The notes: generated by a model not told the origin, from the letters alone. A stretch of 13,196 nt of DNA from an uncultured Clostridium sp. (GCA_947643945.1 CANRXN010000004.1:1-13196), one strand, 5' to 3'; shown: positions 1-10,594, counted from the stretch's first letter. Program-made: numbers and translations.

Positions 1-2928
1 TATTGTTATTGTTCCTAATGTGTTTTCTCCTGCTTTTTGTTGTACAGAAAATTGATATTCAAAAGAGATACTTTCTCCACTTTTTAAAATTTGTTCTGTA
101 AATTCTTGTTGTTTTACCTTTTCATCTTCTACTATTCTTGTAACATCCATTTGTTCTGCTGTTGATGTATCTATTTCTTGTGTTACATTTTTAACATAGA
201 ATATAGCATTTTCTTGTTGTGCAATTAAGTTTAAATTTGTTATGTCCATACCAGTATCGTTGGTAATTGTTACTGTTTGTTTTATGGTTTGTCCTTCATA
301 TACTTCCTGTCCATCTTTTAATTCTTTTCCTCCTGATGTTGCTTTTATTTGTATATTTCCTAGTCCCTTTGCGGTTTCTTCTTGTACTCCTTTTGCTACT
401 TCCATACTGTTTGTTGATAAATAGGTTGCATAGTCTTCTTTTACAATTTGGTCTTTATATTGATAAGATACATTTAGTTTTTCATAGGTACTTTCATTTG
501 CTGTTAAATTTTCTGGTATTTTTAATTGATAATCAATGGTTGCTGTTTGTCCTGGTTCAATGTTTTTGTTTTGTAATTCTATTTTGTAAGATTTTACTTT
601 TTCTACATTTTCAATGTTTTCTTCCCAGTCTTTGTTGTTGCTTGAGTAATAAATTTTAGCGTCTTGATTATTGGTTGTCATGTTTTCTAAGCTTGCTAAA
701 AATGTGCTTTTTAGGGTTTCGCCATTTATTTCTTCTTCTTGTTTTTCTGGTAATGTACCAATTAATCCAATATTGGTGATTGGTTCTTCATAGTTGTTTA
801 CGATGTTTCTTTCTATTGCTACAATTTTTTCACCTTCAGCAACTTCTAATTTTCCTTTCATGTTTTCATTAGAAGTTGATTCTATTACCGCATTTTCTTG
901 GTTATTATTGTTTGCTTTGCTATATACTAAAACACCATATTTAGAAGCAATATAAAAATCAAATGTTGTTTGATATTCTGGATTGCTTCCGTTTTCGTTT
1001 GTATATTTCATGGTAATATTTGCTTTTTTACTAGGCATTGCTTTATTAAAGCTTATGTTAGCATTAATTACTATTTGGATTCCTTCACTAATTTCATTTA
1101 AGTATTTAGTTTGTTGTCCTGCAAGTTCTATTTCTAATACTTTTCCTACGTTTTCTACTTCTTTTATTTCTGTTTTTGTTATTTGCAATTCTTCGGCATA
1201 TAATTTGTTAATACCATTTATTTGAATGTTTTCTATTTCTTGTGGTAAAATAATTTGTAGTTTAGGATTTTTGTATAGATCATTTTTTTCATTAGCTGAT
1301 TTTAAAATAGCATTTATTTCCACATTGTTTTCTGTTAAAGTGGATAAACTATTTTTATTCATGGTAACTTCTGCTTCTGTTACAGTTTCTAATAGTTCTA
1401 TTTTCTTTTCTTTGCTTGTTTCTTTTGTTTCGTTTGCATCTTGCATATATTTTTGTGTTTGTATGGTTGCTAATGCGGTTGCTTGTTTTACTATTTGTCT
1501 ATCTGTTTGTTTTATTACTTTTGTATGATTTAAATGAATGGTTCCTATTTTTTCTATATTAGTTAGTTTTACTATGATTCCTTTTACTTCACTATCTTGA
1601 TAGGTAATTGTAATATTTCCTTCTGCATCTGCTTCTGTACTGGCATTAATTATATTGATAACATTTCCATTTTGGTCTAATATCTCTAATTTTCCTTTGG
1701 TTCCTATTATTCCTAATAATTCTTCTTTGTTGGTTTTTGTTTGGGTATAATGAATGTTTGCGTCTACTTTTGTGTCATTGATAACATAGGTAGTTGGATT
1801 TTCTTGTATTTGTATTTCTTCTGCTACTCCAGCTAAGTTTACGTCTATATTGGTTTGACTTGCATATTGTTTGTCAATTCCTGCATATAAGTTTCCTTTA
1901 TAGATGCTATTATTTGCATTTGTTATTCCTGCTACAATAATTCCATCACATTCTTCACTATTCTTTATTACTGTTTCTGCTGGTATAGCTGAAATTTTAG
2001 TTCCATCGTTTAATTCTATGTTTTGATTTGCTACAATTTTTGTTTGGTCTAAATTTATATCTGCATCATAAATATAGGTTAGAATTATTTGTTCTACTCC
2101 TTTATCTTTCCATTGACCATTTTCATTAGACATATCTAGTTTAGCAGTATTTCCATCATAAACAAAGTTCTTATTGGTCATATTAGTTAATTTTGTATTT
2201 TCTTGTACAATTGGTTGCTTATTTTCTATTTTAGGTACCGTTACTTCTATTTGAACATTTTTGATTGGGTAACTGTTTTTCTTTAATTCACTTTTTAGGG
2301 ATAATTGTAAAACTCTTTTATTTTCTCCCTCTATTTTTAGTACCTTATTAGTAATAATTTGCATATTATTGGTTATATCTTCTGCCTTAACGCCACTTAT
2401 TAATTTTAGTGTTACTTTTCTTGTTGCCTTAATTTCTTTGTCTTTTTGTGAACTATCTCTATAGTTTCCTTTTACTTGGATACTACTTTCCATGTTTAAT
2501 AAATCCATTTTATATTCTGGATTTTTTTGGAATTCTATTTTCACTTTGATTTCTTCTGTTGTTCCTGCGTTTATTTGGTTTAGGGTAATTACGTTGTTTT
2601 CGATTTTATTGACATAGCTACTTTCCGCTTCTTTTAGTGTAAAGTTGCTATTTTCGATTGCTATTTCTCCATTAAAATATCCCTCTTTTTTAACGCCCAC
2701 ACGCAAGTATAGGAAGGTTTCTTCTTCGTTTAGTTGTTTTTCTAACGTTTCGGTTTGCTTTCCTTCTTGGTTTTTAAAGTATGCTTCAAATTCCACGTTT
2801 TTGTGGTTTGTTGCAACATTATCTGCTGCATAGCTGATTAAGCCTTTTCCTACAAAGATAAAATTTGCCATTGTCATAGTTAATAATAGGCTTAAAACAA
2901 TACTGGTTTTAAAGATTTTGTTTTTCAT
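1..2928 (-). CDS. Large secreted surface protein, C-terminus beyond the window edge
   Basis: An open frame of 976 codons begins at ATG 2928 and is still open at base 1; I read every codon and found no stop and no CGG. A GAGGAGG ribosome site lies 6 nt before the ATG. The first ~35 residues form a Sec signal peptide: MKNK, then a hydrophobic stretch around IVLSLLLTMTMANFIFVG, and a likely cleavage after SYAA. The mature part is rich in Asn, Lys, Glu, Ile and Thr and almost free of Cys. It consists of repeated beta-strand-like stretches, including ones typical of Gram-positive surface repeat domains (e.g. TVTITNDTGMDITNLNLIAQ, residues ~880-900, DUF11/CARDB-like by appearance). No catalytic motif was seen. 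A role as cell-surface adhesin or stalk is inference; the anchor (LPXTG, TM or SLH) would be in the missing C-terminal part. Confidence 0.85.
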   Translation of the reverse strand, partial: MKNKIFKTSIVLSLLLTMTMANFIFVGKGLISYAADNVATNHKNVEFEAYFKNQEGKQTETLEKQLNEEETFLYLRVGVKKEGYFNGEIAIENSNFTLKEAESSYVNKIENNVITLNQINAGTTEEIKVKIEFQKNPEYKMDLLNMESSIQVKGNYRDSSQKDKEIKATRKVTLKLISGVKAEDITNNMQIITNKVLKIEGENKRVLQLSLKSELKKNSYPIKNVQIEVTVPKIENKQPIVQENTKLTNMTNKNFVYDGNTAKLDMSNENGQWKDKGVEQIILTYIYDADINLDQTKIVANQNIELNDGTKISAIPAETVIKNSEECDGIIVAGITNANNSIYKGNLYAGIDKQYASQTNIDVNLAGVAEEIQIQENPTTYVINDTKVDANIHYTQTKTNKEELLGIIGTKGKLEILDQNGNVINIINASTEADAEGNITITYQDSEVKGIIVKLTNIEKIGTIHLNHTKVIKQTDRQIVKQATALATIQTQKYMQDANETKETSKEKKIELLETVTEAEVTMNKNSLSTLTENNVEINAILKSANEKNDLYKNPKLQIILPQEIENIQINGINKLYAEELQITKTEIKEVENVGKVLEIELAGQQTKYLNEISEGIQIVINANISFNKAMPSKKANITMKYTNENGSNPEYQTTFDFYIASKYGVLVYSKANNNNQENAVIESTSNENMKGKLEVAEGEKIVAIERNIVNNYEEPITNIGLIGTLPEKQEEEINGETLKSTFLASLENMTTNNQDAKIYYSSNNKDWEENIENVEKVKSYKIELQNKNIEPGQTATIDYQLKIPENLTANESTYEKLNVSYQYKDQIVKEDYATYLSTNSMEVAKGVQEETAKGLGNIQIKATSGGKELKDGQEVYEGQTIKQTVTITNDTGMDITNLNLIAQQENAIFYVKNVTQEIDTSTAEQMDVTRIVEDEKVKQQEFTEQILKSGESISFEYQFSVQQKAGENTLGTITI

Positions 2929-3319
2929 AGTATCCTCCTCTTACCTTTAGGTACTTTTTTACCCAATTACTCTAATATATTATAGCTGCATTTTTAAGAA
3001 TAAATCAAGTAGCTATTTTGTCTTTTGCTTTATTTTACACTGTTTTTGCCTTACGGATGATATGAATTATGCTAAAATATTACTTTTATATTACATTTTT
3101 TGTTATTCTTACATAATCACTTTTTATTATACACTTTTTTTATCTATTTTTCAATGGTTTGACGATATTTTTTTAACTTTTTATGTTACTAGCTCGTTTT
3201 TTGTGATTTTTTGTCGAAATCAATTATAACTTTACCTTTCTTAAGTAAGGTACTGTTTTTAAAATAACTGTAAAGTTTTTTTGTTTTTTTCATATAATGA
3301 TTAACAAGAGGTGATTGGT
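2929..3319. other. Divergent intergenic region, about 390 bp
   Basis: This AT-rich spacer separates the minus-strand surface protein gene from the plus-strand gene pair. It holds the minus promoter at 2979-3008. A TATAAT at 3293-3298 might serve the plus genes, but it has no convincing -35 box and would give a leader of only ~15 nt. I see no RNA gene, riboswitch fold or open frame with a ribosome site here. Confidence 0.5.
2979..3008 (-). promoter_or_regulatory. Putative sigma-A promoter of the large surface protein gene
   Basis: On the minus strand TTGATT (3008-3003) is followed after 18 nt by TATAAT (2984-2979). Transcription would start near 2972, leaving a leader of about 44 nt that carries the GAGGAGG ribosome site. 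The -10 box is perfect and the -35 box matches 4 of 6, in a very AT-rich region where chance matches are common. Confidence 0.45.
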
Positions 3320-3733
3320 TTGGATAATTTAAATTTTGACGAAAATACGATAAATAAGCTAAAAGATATGATGAACAAAGGAGAACTAAATGATGTGATG
3401 TCTAAGATTTCTCCCGAAATGCTCCAAAATTTTTCTTCTATGATGGGAAATAATGGGGGTTCTAATAATTTTAACAATGGTAACAATAGCAATAACGGTT
3501 TTGATTTTAGCCAACTTGATATGAATACCATTATGAAGATGAAGTCTGTTATGGATAAATTAAATACTTCAAATGATCCTAGATCTAATTTATTGCAGTC
3601 TTTGAAACCTTATTTGCGTGAAGAAAGAAAAAGTAAGGTGGATCAATACGCTAATTTATTAAATGTGGCTAAAATTGCTGATCTTTTTAAAGATTCTAAT
3701 TCTAATAATAAGGAGAGTCCTGGTAATGGCTAG
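3320..3733 (+). CDS. Small Asn-rich protein of unknown function
   Basis: I do not recognise this 137-residue protein. It reads MDNLNFDENTINKLKDMMN at the start, has an Asn/Gly-rich low-complexity linker (GNNGGSNNFNNGNNSNNG, about residues 48-65), then a second helical, Met/Lys-rich part and a charged end (LREERKSKVDQYANLLNVAKI). There is no signal peptide or membrane segment, so it is probably cytoplasmic. Start choice: an in-frame GTG at 3311 has no room for a ribosome site, while TTG at 3320 follows AGAGGTGA at proper spacing. The stop overlaps the next gene by 8 nt, so the two are probably co-translated. The tandem short helical segments resemble small coat-associated proteins of clostridia, but that is only an impression. 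Confidence 0.7.
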   Translation: MDNLNFDENTINKLKDMMNKGELNDVMSKISPEMLQNFSSMMGNNGGSNNFNNGNNSNNGFDFSQLDMNTIMKMKSVMDKLNTSNDPRSNLLQSLKPYLREERKSKVDQYANLLNVAKIADLFKDSNSNNKESPGNG

Positions 3734-4100
3734 TTTTTATAATAATTATTATCGCTTTTATAGACCTTTTCCTATGCCACTTGCTAAAAGACCGTTTGTT
3801 ACTAATTCTGCTAGTGCTCCAAATGCTTGTCGTTTTGCCGATTCTGCTAATAATTTAACCAACAATAAAGAGCCTTCCTTTTCTAGTAAAAAGGAAAACT
3901 CTTCTAGGTCTTTTTCTTTTGGTCCTATTAATTTTAGAAATCCTTTTTTTGGTGATATAGAAGAACCAATTTTTGAGATTTTTGGAATCCAATTGTATTT
4001 GGACGATATTATTATTTTAGGTTTGTTGTTCTTTTTGTATCAAGAGGGTGTACAGGACGAAATGCTTTTTATGGCTTTGATTTTGTTGTTGGTTGGTTAA
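3726..4100 (+). CDS. Small protein with C-terminal hydrophobic segment, unknown function
   Basis: This is a 124-residue protein from ATG 3726, preceded by AAGGAG at 3710-3715 (10 nt spacing). The longer frame that starts further upstream would be read through the previous gene and lacks a ribosome site. The N-terminus is aromatic-rich (ASFYNNYYRFYRPFPMPLAKRPF), the middle is Ser/Asn-rich and polar, and the C-terminus is a hydrophobic acidic block (LDDIIILGLLFFLYQEGV, then DEMLFMALILLLVG). The C-terminal pattern of two short hydrophobic runs separated by a QE-x-V-x-DE motif recurs in small clostridial proteins of unknown role. It overlaps the upstream gene by 8 nt and ends 2 bp from the convergent minC stop. 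Membrane association is inferred from the C-terminus only. Confidence 0.7.
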   Translation: MASFYNNYYRFYRPFPMPLAKRPFVTNSASAPNACRFADSANNLTNNKEPSFSSKKENSSRSFSFGPINFRNPFFGDIEEPIFEIFGIQLYLDDIIILGLLFFLYQEGVQDEMLFMALILLLVG

Positions 4101-4102
4101 GC

Positions 4103-4714
4103 TTATTCTATCACAATTTCTTCCCCTTCTACACTAACGTAAGCTTGTTTGTGCATTGGCTCTTCGGCTCGGTCAATTTCTTTTACAACATTTGCAATTC
4201 TTATTTGTACGGTATCTACTAGTCCGGCTGCAATGATGGCTTGTTTGTTTCCTTTGGCACCAGCATGGGCTAAACCTCTTAAGGCTCCTAAAATTATGAT
4301 ATTATCTCCTGCCATTACTTCTGCACCTGAGTTTACGTCCCCAATTACTACTAAGCTTCCTTCTGCTTCTATTTTTTGTCCAGAACGTAAAGAGCCACGA
4401 TGAAATTTTGTTTCTGATAAGGCTATTTCTTTTTCGAAAGTTTTTTTAATGTTGTGTAAGCCTAGACCTTTTGGCATGTCAAAGTCAATTTCTACGTCTA
4501 TTTTATCTTTAATTAGATTTTGAATCTCGTCCATTTCTTTATTTTTTAGTATTTTTCCTGTTACCATGATAGGAGTCTTTTCATCTTTATATAGTTTTTT
4601 TAGTTCGTTTAATTTTTTGGTTAAAGCTTCTATAATTTCTATTTGTTCTGCGGTATCACTTAATTTAATTACAATCTCGTCTTTTTTTAAATTAATACTA
4701 ACACAATTCTTCAT
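4103..4714 (-). CDS. minC: Septum site-determining protein MinC
   Basis: The 203-residue length is normal for MinC. The N-terminal half (MKNCVSINLKKDEIVIKLSD...) is the FtsZ-antagonising domain. The C-terminal part carries the right-handed beta-helix repeats of the family: HRGSLRSGQKIEAEGSLVVI, GDVNSGAEVMAGDNIIILGA, LRGLAHAGAKGNKQAIIAAG, i.e. the MinD-binding and dimerisation domain, and ends VSVEGEEIVIE. MinC blocks FtsZ ring assembly away from midcell, normally recruited by MinD. It is the last gene of the minus-strand cluster; the expected neighbour minD is not present, as the next genes run convergently 2 bp away. A ribosome site AAAGGA lies about 10 nt before the ATG. No in-frame CGG occurs. 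Confidence 0.93.
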   Translation of the reverse strand: MKNCVSINLKKDEIVIKLSDTAEQIEIIEALTKKLNELKKLYKDEKTPIMVTGKILKNKEMDEIQNLIKDKIDVEIDFDMPKGLGLHNIKKTFEKEIALSETKFHRGSLRSGQKIEAEGSLVVIGDVNSGAEVMAGDNIIILGALRGLAHAGAKGNKQAIIAAGLVDTVQIRIANVVKEIDRAEEPMHKQAYVSVEGEEIVIE

Positions 4715-4767
4715 TTTTTCTACATCCTTTCTAACCTTAATCTTAAAATTTAATTTTATTATTTCTT

Positions 4768-4799
4768 AATCTCAAATATAATATATTATATTTGAGATT
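4768..4799. repeat. Perfect 32-bp AT-rich palindrome between PBP2 and minC
   Basis: The sequence AATCTCAAATATAAT is followed by AT and then its exact reverse complement, giving 16 perfectly paired positions across the dyad. It lies in the 99-bp gap between the PBP2 stop and the minC start. There is no T-tract after it on the minus strand, so it is not a standard terminator for the cluster. It could be an operator, an RNA processing or stability hairpin, or an attenuator tuning minC expression. Confidence 0.8.
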
Positions 4800-4813
4800 G
4801 AAACAATATTAAA

Positions 4814-6936
4814 TTAATTCATGATCTCAACATATGGTGTCGCACTCATATCTTCTTCCACATTTTGCGTATTCATACCAAAATACTCTGCCATAATATC
4901 TCTTACCACTTCTGCTGTATAATTTCCATGTCCTCCGTTTTCTACCATAACAACAATTGCAATTTCTGGATTTTCAAATGGTGCAAAGCCGACAAACCAT
5001 GCATGAACTTTATTGTTTGGCGCTTCGGCTGAACCGGTTTTTCCTCCTACACTGATGTTAAAATCTTTAAATCTTACATATGCGGTTCCACTGGTATCAC
5101 TGGTAACAGATTTCATTCCTTCTAGTACGGCATTTAGGTAGCTTGGATTAATTTCTTTACTTTCCATGTTTTCAGGCTCTAAACCTAGTTTTTTGTTGAC
5201 AAATTGGTTAATTTCTTCTCTGGATGCTTCGGATCCATCTGCATTTCGAATGGTTTTTATTAAGCTTACATCTATCTTTTTTCCACCATTAGCAAGCATG
5301 CTTATGTATTTTGCCATTTGAAGTGGGCTAAATTCGTTGTCTCCTTGCCCGATTGTTGCGTTTAAGGTATTTCCTGGATTCCAGTTTGGATCATCTGGAT
5401 GTAGTTTTTGTTTGGCTTCTCTGCTTGCTACGACTCCTGCTGTTTCGCTTTGTAATTCGATTCCTGTTTTGTTGCCTAGTCCAAAGTATCTTGCTATTTC
5501 TGCTAGTTTGTCAATTCCCATTCTATCCCCTGTTTCGTAAAAGAAATAGTTACAAGATCTTTCAATCGCTTGTGATACATTAACATATCCATGTCCTCTA
5601 TGATAGTCGGTGTATAGCCAACAGTTCATAGATATTCCATATTTTCGATATACACCTGTATCATTGATGGTTGTTTTTAAGTCTATTACTCCTGATTCTA
5701 ATCCCGCTATTGCCGTTACCATTTTAAAGGTAGATCCTGGTGAGTAAGAGTTTTGGGTTGCTTTGTCTACTAATGGTTTCGCCTCATTGTTAGTATAGTT
5801 GTTCCACGCTTCGTTACTAATTCCTCCGGATAAAATCTTCTGGATTATAGTCTGGATAGCTTGCCATGGCTAGAACTTCTCCTGAGTTTACGTTCATAAC
5901 AACCGCTGCTCCTGCATTGGCATTGTATGCTTTTCCAAATCCTCCACTTGCTATTTTTTGTATGTTAGCTGCTAGGGCGCTTTCTGTTATTTTTTGCAAA
6001 TTAGCGTCTATGGTAAGAACAACGTCTGATCCGGCTATCGCTTCTTTGGATACATATTCTGCTGTTGTTGTTCCATCTACTGCCATGTCAATTTGTTTGG
6101 TTCCGTTTTTTCCTTTTAGGTATTCTTCAAATACGGCTTCAATTCCTGTTTTTCCTATTAAGTCATTTTGGCTATAGTAATTTTTTCTGGTTTCATATTC
6201 TTCGCTGTTTATTTTTCCGGCATAGCCTAAAATATGGGAAGCTAAGTTTCCGTGAGGTATATCTTCTTACTGGTTTTACTAAGATGTTGATTCCAGAAAA
6301 TTTTTCAGCGCTTTCACTAAATTCTGCTACTGCTTCTCTTGGTATGTCTTCTGCAATGGTTACGGCTCTTGTGCTACTATATCCTTTTTGGGCTATTAAA
6401 TAGCGAATGGTTATTATTTTTCTTACTTGGTTTAAGTCGGTTTGTTTTATTTTGTATTTGTCTTTAAATTTGTAAAAGGCTTGTTCGGCTGTTATGTCTT
6501 CTTCTAAATTATTGCTTTTTTTCCATTTTATTAGGGCTTCGTTTTCTATGGTATATTGGAATGGTTCTAGTTTGATAGGAAATGTGTCAGCATAGGAACA
6601 GCCATGTTTTTCTAATAGTTCTATCATGTTTAAGATGTTTGCATTTAGAGTGTCGGTGTCTACTTTGCTTTTATACATTTCTAAAGAAAATTCCATTTTT
6701 GAGGTAACTAAAGGGTTTCCTGTTTTGTCTAATATGGCTCCTCTTGTGGCCTCTAGGGTACTTTCTCGAGTTAGTCTTGTGTTGGATTGCTCCCTATATT
6801 CTGCTCCATGTACAATTTGAAGGCTGAATAATTTGACTATTAGTATAATTCCTATAACATAAATTAAGATGGTTAAAACATTAAATCTTAAATTTACGTT
6901 TGCTTTTTTCTTTTTGCCTTTAAAGTTTCTTATCAA
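4814..6936 (-). CDS. mrdA: Penicillin-binding protein 2 (elongasome transpeptidase), read across two CGG +1 shifts
   Basis: This is the class B PBP that cross-links peptidoglycan during elongation. Read normally it breaks into three frames; skipping the C of the CGG codons at 6252-6250 and 5828-5826 restores one 706-residue protein, normal for clostridial PBP2. The start is TTG 6936 with AAGG 7 nt upstream and no in-frame ATG. In order: basic N-terminus (GKKKKANVNLRF), one membrane helix (VLTILIYVIGIILIVKLFSL), and a pedestal domain with the ATRGAILDKTGNPL motif. The transpeptidase domain has SxxK as STFK at residue ~401, SxN as SCN at ~460, and KTG followed by SAEA at ~632. All three catalytic motifs are intact, which argues against decay. 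It lies 36 bp after mreD and precedes minC. Confidence 0.92.
5826..5828 (-). other. In-frame CGG, +1 shift site 2 of PBP2
   Basis: The frame reads ATC CGG AGG AAT TAG, a stop three codons on. Skipping the C gives ATC GGA GGA ATT AGT, residues FIGGISNEAW, in which the FxGG-IS pattern is typical of PBP2 just before the SxxK motif. The restored glycine is residue ~370. Confidence 0.9.
6250..6252 (-). other. In-frame CGG, +1 shift site 1 of PBP2
   Basis: This is codon 229 of PBP2. The frame reads TCA CGG AAA CTT. Skipping the C gives TCA GGA AAC TTA GCT, residues RRYTSGNLASHILGYAG, matching the family pattern RxYxxGxLASHxxGY. Without the shift the protein loses its whole transpeptidase domain. 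Confidence 0.9.
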
Positions 6937-6972
6937 ATCTTCACCTTCTTCCTTTTTGTTTTATGTTATCTT

Positions 6973-7506
6973 TTAAAAATATCTTGTTAATATGGTATTG
7001 GCTTTATATTCATTTTCTATGTAATATCCAGTTTTTTGAATCAGTGGATATAGGATAATTGTTAAGATTAAATTGAAGATCGTTTCAATTACTAAAATTT
7101 TAATAAAGTTTAGTAATTCTATATGGGAGCTAACAAATATGTAGTTTAGTAGCCATGTTAATACTTCAAAGGTAAGGGTTGCTCCTACTACCATTACCAT
7201 AATTGTCGCTCTGCTGTCTTTTGAAAAGTTTTTGTTAAAATAAGTTGCTACAAATCCTATTAATCCTAGTCCTATACTATAAATTCCTACTTGGTTTCCT
7301 ATCATTAGATCTAGTATAATTCCTACTACTAAGCCATAAATGGTTCCCATGGTTCGGTTTCCAAATAGCCCAATAAATAAGATTAAAATGACAAATAGGT
7401 TTGGCATGATGCCTGCTATGTTAAACCAACTAAAAAAGTTTGCTTGTAAAAAGTATAAAATAAAGGTTGTTATGATTAAACTGATATGAATCACTGTCTT
7501 TTTCAA
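6973..7506 (-). CDS. mreD: Rod shape-determining protein MreD
   Basis: A 177-residue integral membrane protein with about five or six hydrophobic segments, starting KTVIHISLIITTFILYFLQA and including ILILFIGLFGNRTMGTIYGL, with the DLMIGNQVGIYSIGLGLIGF motif region typical of MreD. MreD sits in the cytoplasmic membrane and partners MreC in the elongasome. The start is TTG 7506 with GGAGG 8 nt upstream. It lies 22 bp after mreC and 36 bp before PBP2, in the conserved mreBCD-PBP2 order. No CGG codon occurs in it. Confidence 0.92.
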   Translation of the reverse strand: MKKTVIHISLIITTFILYFLQANFFSWFNIAGIMPNLFVILILFIGLFGNRTMGTIYGLVVGIILDLMIGNQVGIYSIGLGLIGFVATYFNKNFSKDSRATIMVMVVGATLTFEVLTWLLNYIFVSSHIELLNFIKILVIETIFNLILTIILYPLIQKTGYYIENEYKANTILTRYF

Positions 7507-7528
7507 GTTGGTTTCCTCCTTTTTTAGT

Positions 7529-8347
7529 TTATTCTTGATTGGTTATTACTAATACGGTGTCTAGTTTGTTAAAGTCAACTGCGGTTTCTATAATCGCATA
7601 TCTGTCTGTTAGGTTTTGGGTATTAGTTACTTTTTTTACTGTTCCTATATGGATTCCTTTTGGATAAATTCCTCCTAGTCCAGATGTTTCAATACTATCT
7701 CCTTGTATGATATTGGCTTCTGTTGGAATGTACATAGCTTTTAGGGCTGAAGCTTCGTCTAAGGTTCCTTTACAAACAATACTGTCTTTTGTGGTACTCA
7801 TAGAACTGCTTACGGAACTTGCTGTATCGATTATGGTTTGTACTTTTGCTGTATTTTCGGTAACAGATACCACATGTCCTACTAGCCCTTGGTCACCAAT
7901 TACGGTCATGTTTTCTTTGATACCGTCTTTTTTTCCTAGGTTTATGACTATGGTTTTAGAATAGTTGCTAATGTCTTTGTTTATCACATATCCTGGTATG
8001 GTTTTGTATTCTCCATATTTTTTGGTTAGGTTTAGGTATTCTTTTAGGGTTTCGTTTTGTGTTTTGATATTCTCTAACTCTCTTAAGGATTGTTCTAACT
8101 CACTATTTTTTTGTTTTAAGTTTTTGTTTTCTTCTTTTAGGTTACCAATGTCTGTAAAAAAGGTGTTGTTTCCCCCTATTTTATTTTTTAAATAGGTTAG
8201 CCCGTTTTGGATTGGCATGACTAGATTGCTTGCTGCATTTTCAAAAAAGGAGTTTTCTTTGTCTCCATTTGAAAAGATAACAATTAATATTAAAATAATA
8301 ATGGTTATGATAATTCCTATCATTCCAGCTTTTTTATTTCTTTGCAT
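7529..8347 (-). CDS. mreC: Rod shape-determining protein MreC
   Basis: A 272-residue protein with a short basic N-terminus (MQRNKKAG), one membrane helix (MIGIIITIIILILIVIF), then a coiled coil of about residues 65-105 (GNLKEENKNLKQKNSELEQS and on). The extracellular beta-barrel domain follows, with the family features YKTIPGYVI, NLGKKDGIKENMTVIGDQGL, VGHVVSVTENTAKVQTIID and GLGGIYPKGIHIGTVKKV. MreC bridges cytoplasmic MreB to PBP2 outside the membrane and activates it. The ATG has GGGAAG about 9 nt upstream. The out-of-frame CGG at AAA GAC GGT is read through normally, as is CAA AAC GGG. Confidence 0.94.
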   Translation of the reverse strand: MQRNKKAGMIGIIITIIILILIVIFSNGDKENSFFENAASNLVMPIQNGLTYLKNKIGGNNTFFTDIGNLKEENKNLKQKNSELEQSLRELENIKTQNETLKEYLNLTKKYGEYKTIPGYVINKDISNYSKTIVINLGKKDGIKENMTVIGDQGLVGHVVSVTENTAKVQTIIDTASSVSSSMSTTKDSIVCKGTLDEASALKAMYIPTEANIIQGDSIETSGLGGIYPKGIHIGTVKKVTNTQNLTDRYAIIETAVDFNKLDTVLVITNQE

Positions 8348-8367
8348 CTTTGTACTTCCCTTTTTTA

Positions 8368-10141
<1,774 letters not shown>

Positions 10142-10254
10142 ATTGATCTTGTCCTTTCTTGTTTTGATTTGCCCCTTTTGTTTTTATTTGATTTTATTTT
10201 GCCTTTGCTTTTTTATTTTAAGAATTTTTGTTTTTATGGTTTCCTTCTTTCGTG

Positions 10255-10512
10255 TTATACTTTTTTGTAGATAAAGATTGCTAATACCATTCCAATGATA
10301 CTAGATATACTGATTTTGAACATAAGTGCAAAGGTAATTTTAATGACACTTAAGTCTAATACAACTGGATTTTCTAAGCCAAAGCTTTGGCTGTATGATA
10401 GCCACCAAAGCCAGTTTACTTTGGATGCTAGTTCTCCTAATAGTCCCCCTACTACTAGTCCTGATAATATAAATACTAATAAAATCCATATATTTTTTTC
10501 TTTTGTTGCCAT
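10255..10512 (-). CDS. DUF4321 small membrane protein
   Basis: An 85-residue protein that matches the DUF4321 family by length, layout and position upstream of radC-mreB in clostridia. Two hydrophobic segments are visible: IWILLVFILSGLVVGGLLGEL near the N-terminus and MFKISISSIIGMVLAIFIY at the C-terminus, with a loop containing WLWWLSYSQSFGLENPVVLDLSVIKIT between. The function is unknown. The ATG at 10512 has GGAGGG 5-6 nt upstream. It appears to be the first gene of the wall/shape cluster, 113 bp ahead of radC. No CGG occurs in it. Confidence 0.85.
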   Translation of the reverse strand: MATKEKNIWILLVFILSGLVVGGLLGELASKVNWLWWLSYSQSFGLENPVVLDLSVIKITFALMFKISISSIIGMVLAIFIYKKV

Positions 10513-10565
10513 TTTTATCCCTCCATTTTTTCTTACGGCTATTGCTTTTTTATTCTACTTTTGGT

Positions 10566-10594
10566 ATTATATCTTGTATTAACAATTTTTTCAA
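10566..10594 (-). promoter_or_regulatory. Sigma-A-type promoter of the DUF4321-radC-mreBCD-PBP2-minC cluster
   Basis: On the minus strand TTGAAA (10594-10589) is followed after exactly 17 nt by TATAAT (10571-10566). Transcription would start near 10560, about 48 nt before the DUF4321 ATG. This is the best promoter match upstream of the cluster; short gaps between the following genes suggest one long transcript. Confidence 0.65.

Noticed and set aside
267..659. Leu/Phe-rich plus-strand frames opposite the large surface protein
   Set aside because: They are antisense shadows of an Asn/Lys/Glu-rich gene, with no ribosome sites.
3293..3298. TATAAT as a promoter for the plus-strand gene pair
   Set aside because: No acceptable -35 box at 16-18 nt and it would leave almost no leader; it remains possible but is not supported well enough to list.
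3288..3301. Shared TTTCATATAATGAT string at 3288 and 10781 as a sporulation-sigma promoter
   Set aside because: Resembles a plain TATAAT -10 box; two copies in AT-rich DNA with different upstream sequence are not enough to claim a sigma factor.
6193..6936. Separate genes for the pieces of PBP2 (and of mreB, radC, mecA)
   Set aside because: The pieces start at internal methionines without ribosome sites and each carries only part of one domain; they join exactly at CGG.
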